Source: Adenanthera pavonina (taxonomy: Eukaryota; Streptophyta; Magnoliopsida; Fabales; Fabaceae). Taken from it: DNA of 64,000 nucleotides. The stretch's first letter is position 1. Each line of letters starts with the position of its first letter. A program made the translations under genes and the position numbers. The notes below the pieces were generated by a model. That model saw only the letters and a program-made list of their open reading frames with translations. It was not told the DNA's origin and did not search any database. Of this stretch, positions 22,128 to 34,773 are shown in pieces. The DNA lies in assembly GCA_026686845.1 (NCBI GenBank), contig JAIVEN010000026.1, positions 20,000,001 through 20,064,000 of the forward strand, given 5' to 3'.

Positions 22128-23981
22128 TGTTAGCAAGGCTGACTTCCCAAGAGGGGGGGTGAATTGGGAAGATTGAAATTTTTCTGCACAAAGTCAAATG
22201 GGTGAAGAAAGTAAAGTGTAATAAAGCAATGTATAAACAGAGTAAACTGAAAAGTAATAATAGAGAGAAGAACACTAGGTGATTTATCCTAGTTCGGTCT
22301 ATCCACTTGACCTACGTCCAGTCCCCAAGACACCTCTTGAGATTTTTCCACTATACAGCAAGAATTCAACGGGCTTCTTGCTAATGTCTCAGTACAACGA
22401 GTATGCTCTATTTTCTGGAGCTTTCTCAATCTCTCTAAGCACTTCTACAATGTGCTTCCCAATCCCCTTGTGATTCCCCTCACAAGTAAATCTGTCTTCC
22501 AGATGAAGAGTAGATTGTTTACAAAGAAATAACTCTCTTGAATAGAGTGGATATGAAGGTTAAAGTGCAGATATTGAAGTTAGAGGGTAAAAGTTCTTGA
22601 GAAGAAGATTTGGCAAAAATTCGGTATATACAAGTTTGATTTATTACCCATAACTTCAAATGATGTTATATTTATAGATTTAGATCTCAAATATCCGTTA
22701 GAGACTTAATCTATCTGTTGGGGAAGTTATCCAACGGTTACTCTGAAAAACTATCCATTAACCAACCGCATTTAATGCTTCTGACATACTGAAATTCAAA
22801 TTTTGGTTGGTTAACAGACGAATTTCGAAGGAACCGAAGTTTAAAGCTTCCAACGTAAAAATACGAAGTTCGTCTGTTCATGAAGTGAAATTCGAATTTT
22901 GAAACTTGTAAAATGTTTTCACGTTGTGACATACGAATTTTCAAGAAGAAAGTTTTTCTGTTAAGTATGAACAGTGTTTTCAATTTTCTACAGTGCCCTC
23001 GAAATTCGAATTTTGGAAGCCCAAAATTCGTCTGTTCCCAGTACGTTCAAGGAGGCACAGTAGTTTACTTTCTTCAAAATTCGAATGTTGAAAGAGTGAA
23101 GTTCGTCTGTCAGAGAGAATCTTTTCAGACTAACTTCAACATTCGAAGTTACAAAACTCTGTCATTCGTATGTCAACATTTCATTCCAACAGACTCACAA
23201 CCTTAGCTTTTGAAATTCGAATTTTAATGTTCAAAGTTCGTCTGTCAGAAAGCAGTTTTGAGACTTAAATTATTCTTGATCTCAGATGAACTTCAACATT
23301 GTTTCAGATGACTTTCTTCCATTTTCATAAGTTGTGTTTTGTCTGAAATTCGAACTTTGAATACTCAAAGTTCGTCTGTTTCAAAGAAGCTTCTTTCAGA
23401 CTTGTATGAAAATTCGAATGTTGGAAAGCCAAAGTTCGTCTGTCAGATAGTATTTTTGAAACTCAAATTCTTCTTGATTTCATATGAACTTCAACATTTT
23501 TCAGACGAATTTCTTTAGTTTTCACAAATTATATTTTGTCTGAAATTCGAATTTTGAAGATGCGAAGTTCGTCTGTTTCAAAAAGGCTTCTTTCAGACTT
23601 AGATGAAAATTTGAATTTTGGAGAATCAAAATTTGTCTGTCAGAGAGACATCTCTTCAGACTTATTCAGTTTTAGCTCGAAATTCAAATTTCCAAAGGCA
23701 AAGTTCGAATTTCCATATGACAGAGTTTAAACTTCTCAAACTTCGTCTGTTTGTGGGTGTTTTTCAAATAAGTCAAGTTTTAACATAAAATCAATGTTTG
23801 AAAACATTTTTTCTTCAAATCAAAATCTTTTACCCTCATTAAAACATAACAAAAGATCCTACAGAAGATCTAACAGCTATTGCTCAAAAATTCTTCACTT
23901 GAAACACTTTGATATCCTTTGATATCTTCAATCCAAGCTCTTGATTGTTGCCTTGGAATCATCAAAACTCTTAATTCAACA
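22128..23981 (-). repeat. 5' LTR of the outer element
   Basis: 1854 bp, TGTTAGCAAGG...AATTCAACA. TATA is at 22669-22676 and the MSA-like TCCAACGGTTA at 22730-22740. U3 (about 22680-23981) holds the repeated TTCGAA/TTCGTCTG motifs. It has a 132-bp R/U5 segment (22184-22315) missing from the inner LTRs but present in element D. Confidence 0.93.
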
Positions 23982-25372
23982 ATTATAAGAGTTATCAATA
24001 TATGTGTTGAAGATCATACAAAGAAAATTGTTTCAAAGACATATATTTACATATATGCGTATATCAACTTAACTAATAGAAAATAGATAACTATAAATGC
24101 AACTGTAATTGTAAATATTTTAAAAAATCTATATTGGTAAACTAATTACTCAAATAAAAAATAATTAAAAGTTAAATTAATATCTATATATAATGTGAAT
24201 GATAAATTCACTAAGATTCTTCTATATTTTTTCCACAATTTGCTAGTAGGTGGTAACTTATTGATAATTACTTAACAAATTTAAAAATTAGTTTAATTGA
24301 TTCAAAAAGTTACTATGTTATTTGAAAATTATTAAAAATATTTAAAATTTACATCATCAGATTGAATAAAAAAAATCCTAACATCGATTAACGTTCATTT
24401 ACAATATAATTTCTGATTTGAATAAAACATCATCGATTTTGAAAATAATTATATAATCATCACTTCAAAAACCATTCAATTAATTTAAGACATCAAAATT
24501 TTATAAAAAATTGAATTAAAAATTATTTAGTAAAATTTCATCAAACTAATAATCTCAAATAGAATTACAAAATAATTTGATAGAATTAAATAATTATAAA
24601 ACTACAAGAAAAAAAATATAAACAAAACGAATCGTTTGCTAATTTTGTGTTTAAAATTTAAAAAGCCACAATTAAAAATTATCTATATTAACAAAAAAAC
24701 TTCTTGATTAATATCATATATTTTTAAATTGAAAAACAAAAAGTCACATGAGATGTCAAATGAATAGAGATTTCTATTATATTTAATTATAGTATATGGA
24801 TATTGACTAATAATGACAAAATTTTCTTTTTATCAGACTTTTATTTATTTTTTGAAACTCTCCAACTTGTTTATGTCTTTTAGATTTCAGAATTTGGATT
24901 TTGGAGAATTGATAGCACTTCTTTTTTTATAAAATATATATAAGATTATAAGCGATTAAATTGTTTGACTAGTTTTAATTTTTATATTTTATGATGATTG
25001 ATGAAATTGATGGGGAATAATAATTTATAAAAAATATATAATTAGATTAGTTAACAAAATAAATATCTAAAAAACTAAAATACTTAACAAAATGAACAAA
25101 ACAAAACCAAAGTAAACTAGATTCATCGTCAGGGTCAAAAATTAAGGAAATTCTCCACTTCACAAAATCAATTCAATCTAATTTTATCCAAAAATCAATT
25201 CAATCTAGTTGGAAAAAAATAAAAAAAAGAATGAATGAACACTGTCACATTAAGATAGATTTGGTCAATTTTGCCATTTTTCTCCTACTAGCTTACGCTT
25301 GGTCTTGAGGATGACATACAAAGTTCTGATTGGTTGTGCAAAAATTTTGGCAAGTAATCATATAGGGTGAGT
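23982..25372. other. A/T-rich intergenic DNA
   Basis: Very A/T-rich, with many runs of A or T and no believable reading frame or RNA gene. The only notable point is the ATTAT next to the outer LTR, the expected right copy of its target duplication. Confidence 0.6.
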
Positions 25373-25570
25373 AAACCGAACCGAATTTAATTACTGAAAC
25401 AAACCCAATAATTTTTTTAGAGCATTTTGGTTTTTTTTTCGGTTATTTCAATTTTTGATTTAAGTTCTGTTAATTTTTTTAGAGCATTTTGGTAATTTCG
25501 ATTCAATTCGATTGTATTTTCCAAAAACTTAATAACTTGATCCAACCTAAATATATATTTTTTTTCTCAA
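25373..25570. mobile_element. hAT-like terminal fragment (left-type end)
   Basis: Starts TAGGGTGAGTAAACCGAACCG, resembling the TAGGGGTGAGC...CGGTTCGG termini of a common plant hAT-derived repeat, and continues with CGGTT/TTTTGG-rich sequence. No clear 8-bp duplication is found. Confidence 0.4.
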
Positions 25571-25989
25571 AAGCATAGTCTCCTCATTTTTTTTTCTCAG
25601 CCGACAAACTATGAAGTGTCCAAATTGGGCTCACGCCAGTATGAACTTTAAAGCAACCAGCCCAGCCACGCACCTCAAGCTTGCTGAACTAAAGCACCCA
25701 CTGGTTAGTCCCACTACTAGATACCCACCCATCCACATCAACACGAATTCACTTTCGGTGTGACCAGCACCATCTCTTCATCATAATCTGGATCCTCTCG
25801 ATGATTTAAATTTAATTTAATTTTATTATTATATTTTTATTTTATTAAATGTAAAATTTAAAATACAAATAATTTTATAGCTATGCTTTAAAAAAAAATG
25901 ATGTTATTATTTAAAAAAATTAAATTAAAAAACTTTAAATCTGGATAATTAAAACTGGGTCCAGATTTCACCAGCTCATCACCGAGTAT

Positions 25990-26242
25990 GGACATCGACG
26001 CGAGCAGAGCAGTAGCAGAGGCTTTCTGAAGCCCTAAATCCCTCTTCCCGAAATTCGTCGTTCACGTGCCCACATCTCCCCTCCCGGACACCGCTCGGCG
26101 TCGGCGCTCGCTCTGCATCTCGTCTCTCCATTCGTGTGATCGTGGCGCATTTTGCAGCAAGTGGCCTCTTCGTTGTTGAGTTTGAGTCCGTTCTCACTTC
26201 GAGCTTACTGTCTCCATTCTCTGCATGTCTGTTTAACTCAAG
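25990..26242 (+). other. Possible non-coding first exon of the Rossmann-fold gene
   Basis: A G/C-rich island in A/T-rich surroundings. It has a telo-box-like AGCCCTAAATCCC, a 13-codon upstream ORF at its start, and a donor AAG|GTAAAT after 26242. A good acceptor, CTGTCTCAG, ends at 27139, 58 bases before the start codon of the downstream gene. A 5'-UTR intron of about 0.9 kb is inferred; no transcript evidence is available. Confidence 0.4.
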
Positions 26243-26929
26243 GTAAATTAAATCTGTTATGTCAGTTATGGATTCGCAATCAAATATCAAACACTCTGAC
26301 TTGCAGTCACAGCAATGGTTTCTCTTTGTGTGAATTGAAGTTGTGTTAATTAATAATTTCTGATTGTAGAAGTGATGCAGTCAATGTTAGTACTTATATA
26401 ACCTGTGCTTAAATGGAAACTTATTTTAGGGATTTTGGTGGATGATGAAGTAGAATCGTAGATGATTTTCTGTTGTACCATAAGTTAAGTGCATTACCTA
26501 CTTATTTTCAGTAGCAAAAAAATTAGTAAATACTTGATCCTAATTCAGGTATCTTTTGGTACTGTCTGCCTTGATTCTGAAGCCATAAGCTAGTGGGATA
26601 AGTTGTAGACTCTTTGGAAGCTGAAGCTAAAAGCTGTGTCAAATTAATTCTTTTCTCTAGCAAAAATTGTGGTTATTTGTTATTTTGTATAATCACTGCT
26701 GTTCTGCCTTTCAAATTAATCACAAGTTGAAGTAGTTTCGTATTTGCAAGGCAATATTCATGCATTTTAATTTTTTTTAAATTGCTAATTTGAAGGCTGT
26801 TTAAATATTAAAAATGCTCCCTTTTGTTCACATATTCGTGTTTATTTCAGATTTGGACCGTTTTAAACTTTGGATTGTATTTTTTTAGTTTATTTATGAT
26901 TTAATTATGGTTTGGGTTTGCAGGAGAGG

Positions 26930-27104
26930 AAAAAAAAGGTTTGGGCTCTTGTACTGGCCCAAACCAAACTGAACCCAAATAATTCGGTTCAGTTCTGTTC
27001 GGTTTTTTCTGGAATTTTGGTTAGGTTTGGTTAAAATATACCTGTTTTTTTGGTTATTTGGTTTTCGCACTGAACCGAACCTATGGACCAAATGCTCACC
27101 CCTA
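26930..27104. mobile_element. hAT-like terminal fragment (right-type end)
   Basis: On the reverse strand it begins TAGGGGTGAGCATTTGG and continues with GGTTCGGTTCAG, the sequence type of plant hAT-derived repeats. It lies in the putative 5'-UTR intron and ends 93 bases before the start codon of the next gene. It may pair with the fragment at 25373, but the 8-bp flanks agree only in CATA. Confidence 0.45.
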
Positions 27105-27197
27105 CCCGCATAAACATTCTCTTTTGATTTCTGTCTCAGTACTTCAATCAAGAAGTCTCAAAAAGACTATCCCTTTCTTCAAAAATCGAGTCTCTAT

Positions 27198-30071
27198 ATG
27201 ATGGGAACCACTTTGTGTTTCACTACAATCGCTGTTTTCAAACCTCAAAATCCTTCTCTACACTTCTCTAACCTCTCCAACAATGTCAGTTACCTCAGTT
27301 CTAAATTCCCAAATCTGTTCTTCTCAGCCTCCACAAGTTTCAATTTGGGAATCAGATTAAAGTCCGCAACATTTATCCCAAGGGCGACCTCCTTGCAGGT
27401 GTCATCGGAGCCTCCATATCCCAAAGCAATAGGCCAACATGACCTACTGATCGTGGGACCTGGAGTTCTGGGTCGTTTGGTAGCAGAGAAATGGCGAGAG
27501 GTAATGTGCTATTATTTCGTATTTCTGTGACTGTGTCAATTATGGTTCCTGCATGCAGAAATTTCTTTGTGCTTTGAGATAATTTGATGATTAAAATAGC
27601 ATGAGGACAGATGTATATGACTGAGTTATGAAGCGGCCATACCTCAAAACCATAGTCTTTTGGTATGAAGGATCACTTAAATACTCGTATGAAGTATGAG
27701 ACCACATTTTAAATTTAAATCGCCCTTGCATGCTATCATGTTGCTGTGTTTATATTGTATCATGCCATGTTTTGTATCTGTGTTAATACCTTGTTCGATT
27801 TTGAGTTTTTTTCATCATATTGTGGTGAGGAGGAGTGAATCAGTGAAATTTTTTGGCACTCTTCATTTATGTGCATTGCAGGAAAATCCAGATTGCCAAG
27901 TTTATGGCCAGACAAGGACCAGTGATCATGATGATGAATTGGCTCAAATGTGTATTAATCCATCTTTGAACTGGACAGAAGCTACTAAAAAATTTCCCTA
28001 TGTTATTTATTGTGCTCCACCTTCCCGGACCTCCAACTATTCTGGCAATGTCAGGTGAGAAGCAGAATTCATTCCATGATTTTGTAGAAGTGTTAAGATT
28101 CTGTCCCAATTATGTCTAGAAGTGTTAGTTAGTATGGCACTTAATGTCTAGTGAACCTGCATTTTCTGTCCAAAATTTGTTTACCCATTGTGCAGTGTAT
28201 TTTATATTGTTGACAAAATGATCATATGCTAAAGTGATGAACTAGTCAGAGAATATTCATAATTACTTTTGCATCATTGCATTGACTTACTTTTGTATTG
28301 AAAAAAAATGAAAGAGTCTGACTTGCTCGTTGTTTTCTTAATCTTGATCTTTTTTAGGGGTCTATTAAGTGCATCTATTTTTATATTTGTAATTTGAAAG
28401 TTTTCCAGATTAAGTTTATCATATTCCTGTAATAACATCAAATTGGCTGGCCAAATCAACTTGGATGGTCCAAATCTTCTTCATTGATACAATTTGGTTA
28501 TTCAGCAGCCTAAAGTAAAATGACAATGACTGAGCATGAAGAAAAAATTCCAAGATTAATTCCAACTATCTTACTTGTTATGGACTCTTACATTGATATG
28601 GATTGTTGATCAATCAGGCTAGCTGCATTAAGCTGGAATGGTGAAGGTTCCTTTCTCTTCACATCAAGTTCTGCTCCATATGATTGCAATGATAATGGAC
28701 CATGTGATGAAGTAGGTCATACATCCAGATATCAGATTTTGTTGACCACCTTTTTTTCTTTTTTAATTTGAACGGAGGGCACTATAATTGGCTGCATTAA
28801 GAATTGGATTCTCTTTCCAAACAATAGACTATTTTTATTAATTTGATTTGTGCAATTATACTTTGATGTTTTTTAATATTCCTTTACATAGGATTTTATA
28901 CACCTCTTTGTAGGATACTCCAGCTGTGCCAATTGGGAGGAGCCCTAGGACCGATATTCTTCTAAATGCCGAAAATGTGGTGCTGGAGTTTGGTGGTTGT
29001 GTTCTAAGACTGGCAGGGCTTTATATATCCTTCCTTTCCGGAATTCAAGATATTAGCATTACAAGAATTCTTTAATCTGAGCTTTTATTGCTGTTATGCT
29101 TGTGTCTCTTGCCAACCTTGACAAATTACACAAAGCTGATAGAGGTGCACACAATTACTGGTTAGAAAAGGGCGTTGTAGATAGTCGTCCTGATCACATC
29201 CTGAATCTTATACATTACGAGGTCAATTTTTCATTTCATCACTAGTTACTTTTCTACATTCTATGAACTGCATTTTAGTCTTCCCATTTCTTTTTCGTAT
29301 GTGGATTTCATGCCATGAAGCTGCTTCAATATTTTCTCCGGTAATTCTTTCACATATTTGTAGTAATTCGGTTTTGTTTATTTTGATGGAGTTAAAGATG
29401 ATGCTCATTGGCACACTTCCACTTCAGGATGCAGCTTCCCTCTCAGTTGCAATCTTGAAGAAAAAGATTTGTGGAAAGATTTTCTTGGGTTGTGATAATC
29501 ATCCTTTATCTAGGTTATATGCCATATCTGTAACCTTGCAAATCTTATTCTGATTTATTTTATATCTCGGGCTGCATTTACCCTGTCCTTGTTATGTTTG
29601 CAGGCAAGAAATGATGGACCTAATTAATAGAAGTGGGAAATTCAGTAAAAAATTTGGCAAATTCACTGGTCAGTTAGTTATTTATTTAGTTGTGAAATTT
29701 ATATCTGAAACTGAGGTTTGCTGTCATAGTGTCATTATTTTCTGGGTGAAGCTCTTCTAGTGTCTGTCACCACTTTCTGGATTAAAGGTATAATTTGTTG
29801 ATATTTTTCATAACTCAGTATTACATTTGTGGTTCCTTACAAAGTTTTCCTCATGTCATAATTTTATTGAAGATTCAGATAATCACTTCAACTGTAACTA
29901 AGTGTTCTTTCTTGATATATTTTCAGTCTGAATGAATGATTGCATTTTACCTTGTCATTTCCAGGAACTGATGATCCTCTAGGTAAGAGATTGAACAACT
30001 CAAAAACTCGTCAGGAAATAGGGTGGAAGCCAAAGTACCCTAGCTTTGCTCATTTCCTTGAGACCTTATGA
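27198..30071 (+). CDS. NAD(P)-binding Rossmann-fold protein, probably plastid-targeted
   Basis: Eight coding exons: 27198-27500, 27882-28054, 28618-28711, 28914-29024, 29132-29221, 29428-29513, 29604-29668, 29965-30071. Together they give 1029 nt, or 342 residues plus TGA, with phase kept at every junction. The first ~75 residues are Ser/Asn/Phe-rich with few acids, like a plastid transit peptide. Then comes the dinucleotide-binding segment HDLLIVGPGVLGRLVAEKW. Later landmarks are YCAPPSRTSNY, FTSSSAPYDC, RLAGLYKADRGAH and a C-terminal ETL. This resembles the plant single-copy family of extended SDR/YeeZ-like proteins (Arabidopsis AT1G19690 type, from memory). The substrate is unknown. Seven introns have standard GT-AG ends or, for the fourth, AT-AC. 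No disabling change is seen, and it is the only intact gene of the window. Confidence 0.88.
29025..29131 (+). other. U12-type AT-AC intron (107 nt)
   Basis: The exon ends in TAT and the intron starts ATATCCTTCC, close to the minor-spliceosome 5' site ATATCCTTT. It ends CCTTGACAAATTACAC, with a CCTTGAC branch-site match at 29116-29122 and AC at the 3' end, about 10 nt from the branch A. Splicing here keeps frame and joins GLY to KADRGAH. No GT-AG alternative fits at this boundary. Confidence 0.88.
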
Positions 30072-30577
30072 AGAATTCTTTAGTGCATCTTTTTGCTGTT
30101 GACATGAAATCAATGTGAAGAGAACATAATGCATCGATCAGAGGGAATGCTTGCTTGTGAAGATGGAAGGCTCATACATATGTATGAATGGCCTATCTAA
30201 CTTTCCCCTTTTTCCTATTTGACATTGTATACAAGAGCGATGAGTTGTTTATTTGGGGTAAAACATTGAAACTGATTTGATCATTCTAAATTTCTTGAAT
30301 CTTGATTTCGCTCAAAGAAAGATTTTCCTTTTTTGCAAAATGATATGCTCAAGCGTCGTTTGGTATTCCCATTTTCCCAATTTTTGTTATGTTTATTATG
30401 CTTATGTAATCATCATTCAATAATTTCATTTTTTATTCTTTCAAAATAGAAATATTCTAAATTTTTTTTGTTAAAATTATTTTTTACTGCATTTTCTATT
30501 TTGACAAATCTGAGAGCCTAAACCCATTATATTAGATGTAATCAGGAAGTTATTTTGTAGTATTATGGAAAGAAGAA
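30072..30577. other. 3' flank of the Rossmann-fold gene
   Basis: Expected to hold the 3' UTR and polyadenylation signals. It is T-rich with AATAAT-like strings near 30418, and no gene is seen. Confidence 0.5.
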
Positions 30578-30700
30578 TGTTAAGTCAATTAATGCGTGTA
30601 AAATTAATGTATATATTTTGAAGGAACTAGTTTATAGAAGACTGTTAAGTCAATTAATGCGTGTAAAATTAATGTATATATTTTGAAGGAACTAGTTTAT
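30578..30700. repeat. Tandem duplication, 65-bp period
   Basis: A 58-bp stretch starting TGTTAAGTCAATTAATGCG at 30578 recurs identically at 30643, separated by seven bases. Two copies only. Confidence 0.9.
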
Positions 30701-33700
30701 GTCTGATGATGTCAGATTTGTGAGGTCTTCACTCAATTTGCTCCCATTTCTTTTATCAATAATTCAATATTTGCTTTTCAGGAGACATCTCCAAAGAAAA
30801 AGTGGCAAATTAGGAGCCCACCTATGGTCGCAGAATAACTCAAGCTTACGCGTAAAGGACACGGAAACATATGCTACTAAAGAAACAGTATCATCTCGAA
30901 TAAACTCAATGGATTAACCAATAATTACAAATTAAATCTACATTACTACGCCTTACAATTTATTATAAGGTTTCCAGAAATGACATGATTGCTAAACTGG
31001 CTGCCCAAACATCATTGTCCAGCACATGTTCCTCTGGGGAGTGACTTATGCCTCCACGACATCGCACAAACAGCATTCCCACCTGTTCAAATTCACACTC
31101 ATTGTCACATCCTGCTGGGGAAGTTACATATAAACTTTGATAGGCAGAAGAGAGATGTAATGTAGCCTTGGTTAAATGAGACATGGCCATTGTATCATGC
31201 CCTGCTCCACTGGCACCTCACCCTGAATGTCACCCTCCATCCTCTTGAGTGCTGAGTAGGCAGCAGACTTAAACTGTGATCTCAGTTCAAAGTCACGAGC
31301 CACAGCACCTGCATCATACTGAGGTGAAGAAACCCAAGTCATTGATCAGACTTCTTCGAGATTATTATAATAAGAACTTCAATCAAGAGAATAAGCTTTT
31401 TGGCATTGAAATGGTCTTTTACTTGATATCAAAGCCTCCATAACTAAATGCGAAGTCCAATTTTGGTCGTCCATTAAAATTTAAGTTCTAGCATGAGATA
31501 TAGAAAATTCATAATTGGTCTATATGTCAAACACAAGACTTTCCGCTACGTTTAGTAGAAAAAAATTGATTTCTAAAGGAAATATAAAAGAAGAATGAGA
31601 GGGAGAAGAGGCTTGTATGAAAAATATTATTCTTGGTCCATACGAAATTTGAATAATGTGTGCCAAATATGTTGCACAAGAATTTCTCTCTTCTCTCCTT
31701 TATGCCTACCAAATGTGGTCTTCACGCAAGAAGATGCATTAGATTATAATAAAACTACCCATGTCTTTGGAGTTGAAGTAGTCTTTGATAGTGCTATTCA
31801 ATAGAAAAAAATGATGGCTCATACCTTACGTTCGATGTTACAAGAAACTGAACGCTTGTCACATATTTGATACATGCGTCTAGATAATTCAAAAAAAACA
31901 GCCTCACGCCCAGTGTCATCCATTGCTCGTACATCCACGGTATACGTGACCTGCAACATTTCCATACATTGTCATCACGGGTATTAACACTGGCAATAAA
32001 GAAGAATATAAGGCATTCCCACTTGGACTTCCTTCAGGTCAGCAGCGTTTGAGAGATTTAGCTATTGCCTGGCCTGTAATGACATTACTGGCACTTGGCC
32101 ATGCTGATATTTCTCCCACTGTAGAAACAAGAGAATTTGAAAGGGATTTCACCGAATTATCACCGCACTGACCATCATAAGAAAGGTACTGTTTTGGATT
32201 TTTACAGAGGCTTTCCAGAACTACAATCAATTCAGCAGCAGCAGCCATAGGGTCTTGGCGCATAGACATTGGGACGGTTCCGGCATGACCTTGTGAACCT
32301 CTCACTGTAACCTGCATAGTTGGTTAGTCTTACATAAATTATGATCAGCATTTGGAAGGTCCTGCTATTAAAGATACTTTCACAAGCATTGATGGTGAAG
32401 ATTTTTGAGGTTGATAATCATAAAATTTTATTTGGTGAGAAGTTTGCATCTTGTCATTGACATGCATCAAGAAACCCAAGCTTTGCTTGCAAGATCAGTC
32501 TGATAATCATGCCGTCTTGTTGGATAAACCTATAATGTTTAAATGTATAGGAAAGTGGGAGTAGCATACCAAATGAAAGGAACTAACAAATGCTTCTAAA
32601 CTCACCATTGTTTTGGCATGGGCAGAATGTACTTTGGGTGTATTCAAATGTAGATTTATTTTTTCAATAATGAACGCTAAGTACACCCCGTCAATTAAAC
32701 TCTGTTAATCTTCTGACAAATGGTTTCCATTCTCCACGTAATTTGACAAGAAAATTGGGGGAAAAAATACATCCCTGGCCAGGCCATTGAATCAACATTC
32801 ACAGGTCATTAATATGACAAACGGAAGAGAGCCAATAGTCCTTGTGCAGGGGTATGTAGTTCTGTGACCCAACTGGGTTTTTGAGTAGCATTCCTCAATA
32901 TAAAACAACTAACGACATCTAATGTCTTGCTTACTAAAATTAATCTCCCAATTCTAGTTGAGTTCATTTAGCTTGTGGTATCATTTTCTTACATTTTTCT
33001 TAGTGCCAACTTGTTTCTCTAAGAACTCCTGTAACTCCTGTATCGCTTTGTGAAATGCAGAACCCTTGCTCAACTCGGTGTCAAGACAGTTCCTATTTCA
33101 TACCTGATTCATGACATCTTCGTGTTACATGGCCTTTTAAATTTATACTAGAGTTAAGTTAATCCTTTCTTGAGGTTAACCCCCCTTTTCTGATGCTGCC
33201 TATACCTTATTTCCTTTTGGTGTTATTTTTACATTCAAATACTAAATCAGAAACACGTGTTTTACATTATCCTTTTCTAATAAGTGCCATTGAGACAAAG
33301 TTCAGGCAGAAATATCTCTGAGTTCACCTTCAATCGTATCTGCCCAGCTATGCCTTTAACCACACCAAGGGGGAACCCAAACCGTTCTAGCACAGGACCA
33401 TGCTCAATGTGAACCTGCAGCATGGGGAAAATGACATGCACATAAATTTTCAAGTAGAATACTGCTGAGATCATGGAGGAAAACAGCTGTGTAGTTGAAG
33501 AAAGTAAATGTCTGTCATACCTCAACATATCCCCAAACAGATGTTGGGTCATACTTGAGCTTCGAACGACTTTCCTCTGTGACTGCTGTTCTCCTTAAGA
33601 GCATCTTCTATTGTCACGGGATATATATATATATATAGACATATTCAATATAAGAAATTTCATTGAAGATAAAACCAGGTAGTCACCAGGTGAAACCTCT

Positions 33701-34451
33701 TGTCAGATATCCTCAAAGCCGTTGCTGGTAAAGTGCCGGCTATAGCAGCACTACCCAAGAAAGTAGTTTGAAACCTCACTCCCTTGTCATCACTAAAAGC
33801 AATCACCTGCAGCATTAATTTAAGGACAGGAATAAGATGACATCAACAAAATAGAAGCCTAGCTTCTGAAATGTCCAATGTTTCCCTTTAAACCTTTTGA
33901 AATGATTTTTCTAGGGGTATATCACTATTAATGAGCACAAACTAGTGTTGCATTTTTGTAATTGAATAGATACAATAGAAAATTAAAATTAAACTTTTTC
34001 TTTGTAATATTTAGCTTCACATATCATATGCATCAAGTCAATTATTCTCTCTCTAATATATATTTAACAGTAATTCTCTTCCCTCCTAGGAAGCTTTCAA
34101 ATTTATAATTAAGTTCACATGAATGAGACTTTTTTAACCCAGGTTAATTGAACCCCAAGAATTTTTTTGCCGCAAAGCAGAATAATTGTCAACTGAGTGT
34201 TCTTTATTGACAAGTGAAAAGGAACATAGATGGGATGCACTAGCAAGACTTCAATTTAACCTTTGAATATCATAACTTACTCTTAAAAGGGTTATAACTA
34301 GGAATTGAATCTAACATTGTTGACTTGAAGTATATATCTTCCGTAGGACAAACAGCTGATATCCTTACAAAGGCAATGTCAAGAGCCAAGTTTCAAAACC
34401 TAAGGTACAAGTTGGGAATGTTAAATATAAATTCACCAGTTTTAGGGGGGG

Positions 34452-34665
34452 TCTCGATAGTCAGTTTAATATTTAATTATTATTTGAATCATATATGAAT
34501 AAGTTTGAATAAGTTTGTTATTAGATATTATTTGACTGGTTGAGATATGATATTATCTCTTCCGATTTTGATGTAACAAACTACTTTCTCTTGATTATTA
34601 TATAATAACAATTACCTAGGGTTGAGTGTGTGACGGACTCACCCTATTCTCTCAAAAATGCTACA
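34452..34665 (+). repeat. Left LTR of the small copia element
   Basis: 214 bp, ending GCTACA directly before the PBS. The start reads TCTCGATAG where the partner has TGTCGATAG, so the terminal TG is mutated. Confidence 0.88.
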
Positions 34666-34678
34666 TGGTATCAGAGCC
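34666..34678 (+). other. Primer binding site of the small copia element
   Basis: TGGTATCAGAGCC directly after the LTR, complementary to initiator tRNA-Met. Confidence 0.92.
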
Positions 34679-34773
34679 TATGATAGGAGATGCTTCAATT
34701 CGGGTCTGTGGCTTTGAACACTAAAGGCCAGGAGGACAGCATCAATTCATCTGAGTTAATCACTACTAACTAG

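Larger units (their letters stand above)
1..23981 (-). mobile_element. Outer Sirevirus-like Ty1/copia element, left end outside the window
   Basis: An LTR retrotransposon read on the minus strand. Its 5' LTR is at 22128-23981 and its 3' LTR runs off the left edge (1-1219). Gag and pol are split by the inner element at 8657-20342, and the two halves join at codon level across that insertion. Order on the minus strand is LTR, PBS, gag, protease, integrase, RT, RNase H, spacer module, ORF3, polypurine tract, LTR. The order protease-integrase-RT defines Ty1/copia; long LTRs, two gag zinc knuckles and an extra 3' ORF resemble Sireviruses (family knowledge). The five bases after the right end are ATTAT; the matching left flank is not visible. 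Confidence 0.92.

Noticed and set aside
25373..27104. One intact 1.7-kb hAT element enclosing the leader region
   Set aside because: The 8-bp flanks (TAATCATA and CCCGCATA) agree only in the last four bases; listed as two fragments instead.
34600..34700. A tRNA-Met gene suggested by the PBS sequence
   Set aside because: Only the 12-13 bases complementary to the tRNA 3' end are present; no cloverleaf can be formed.
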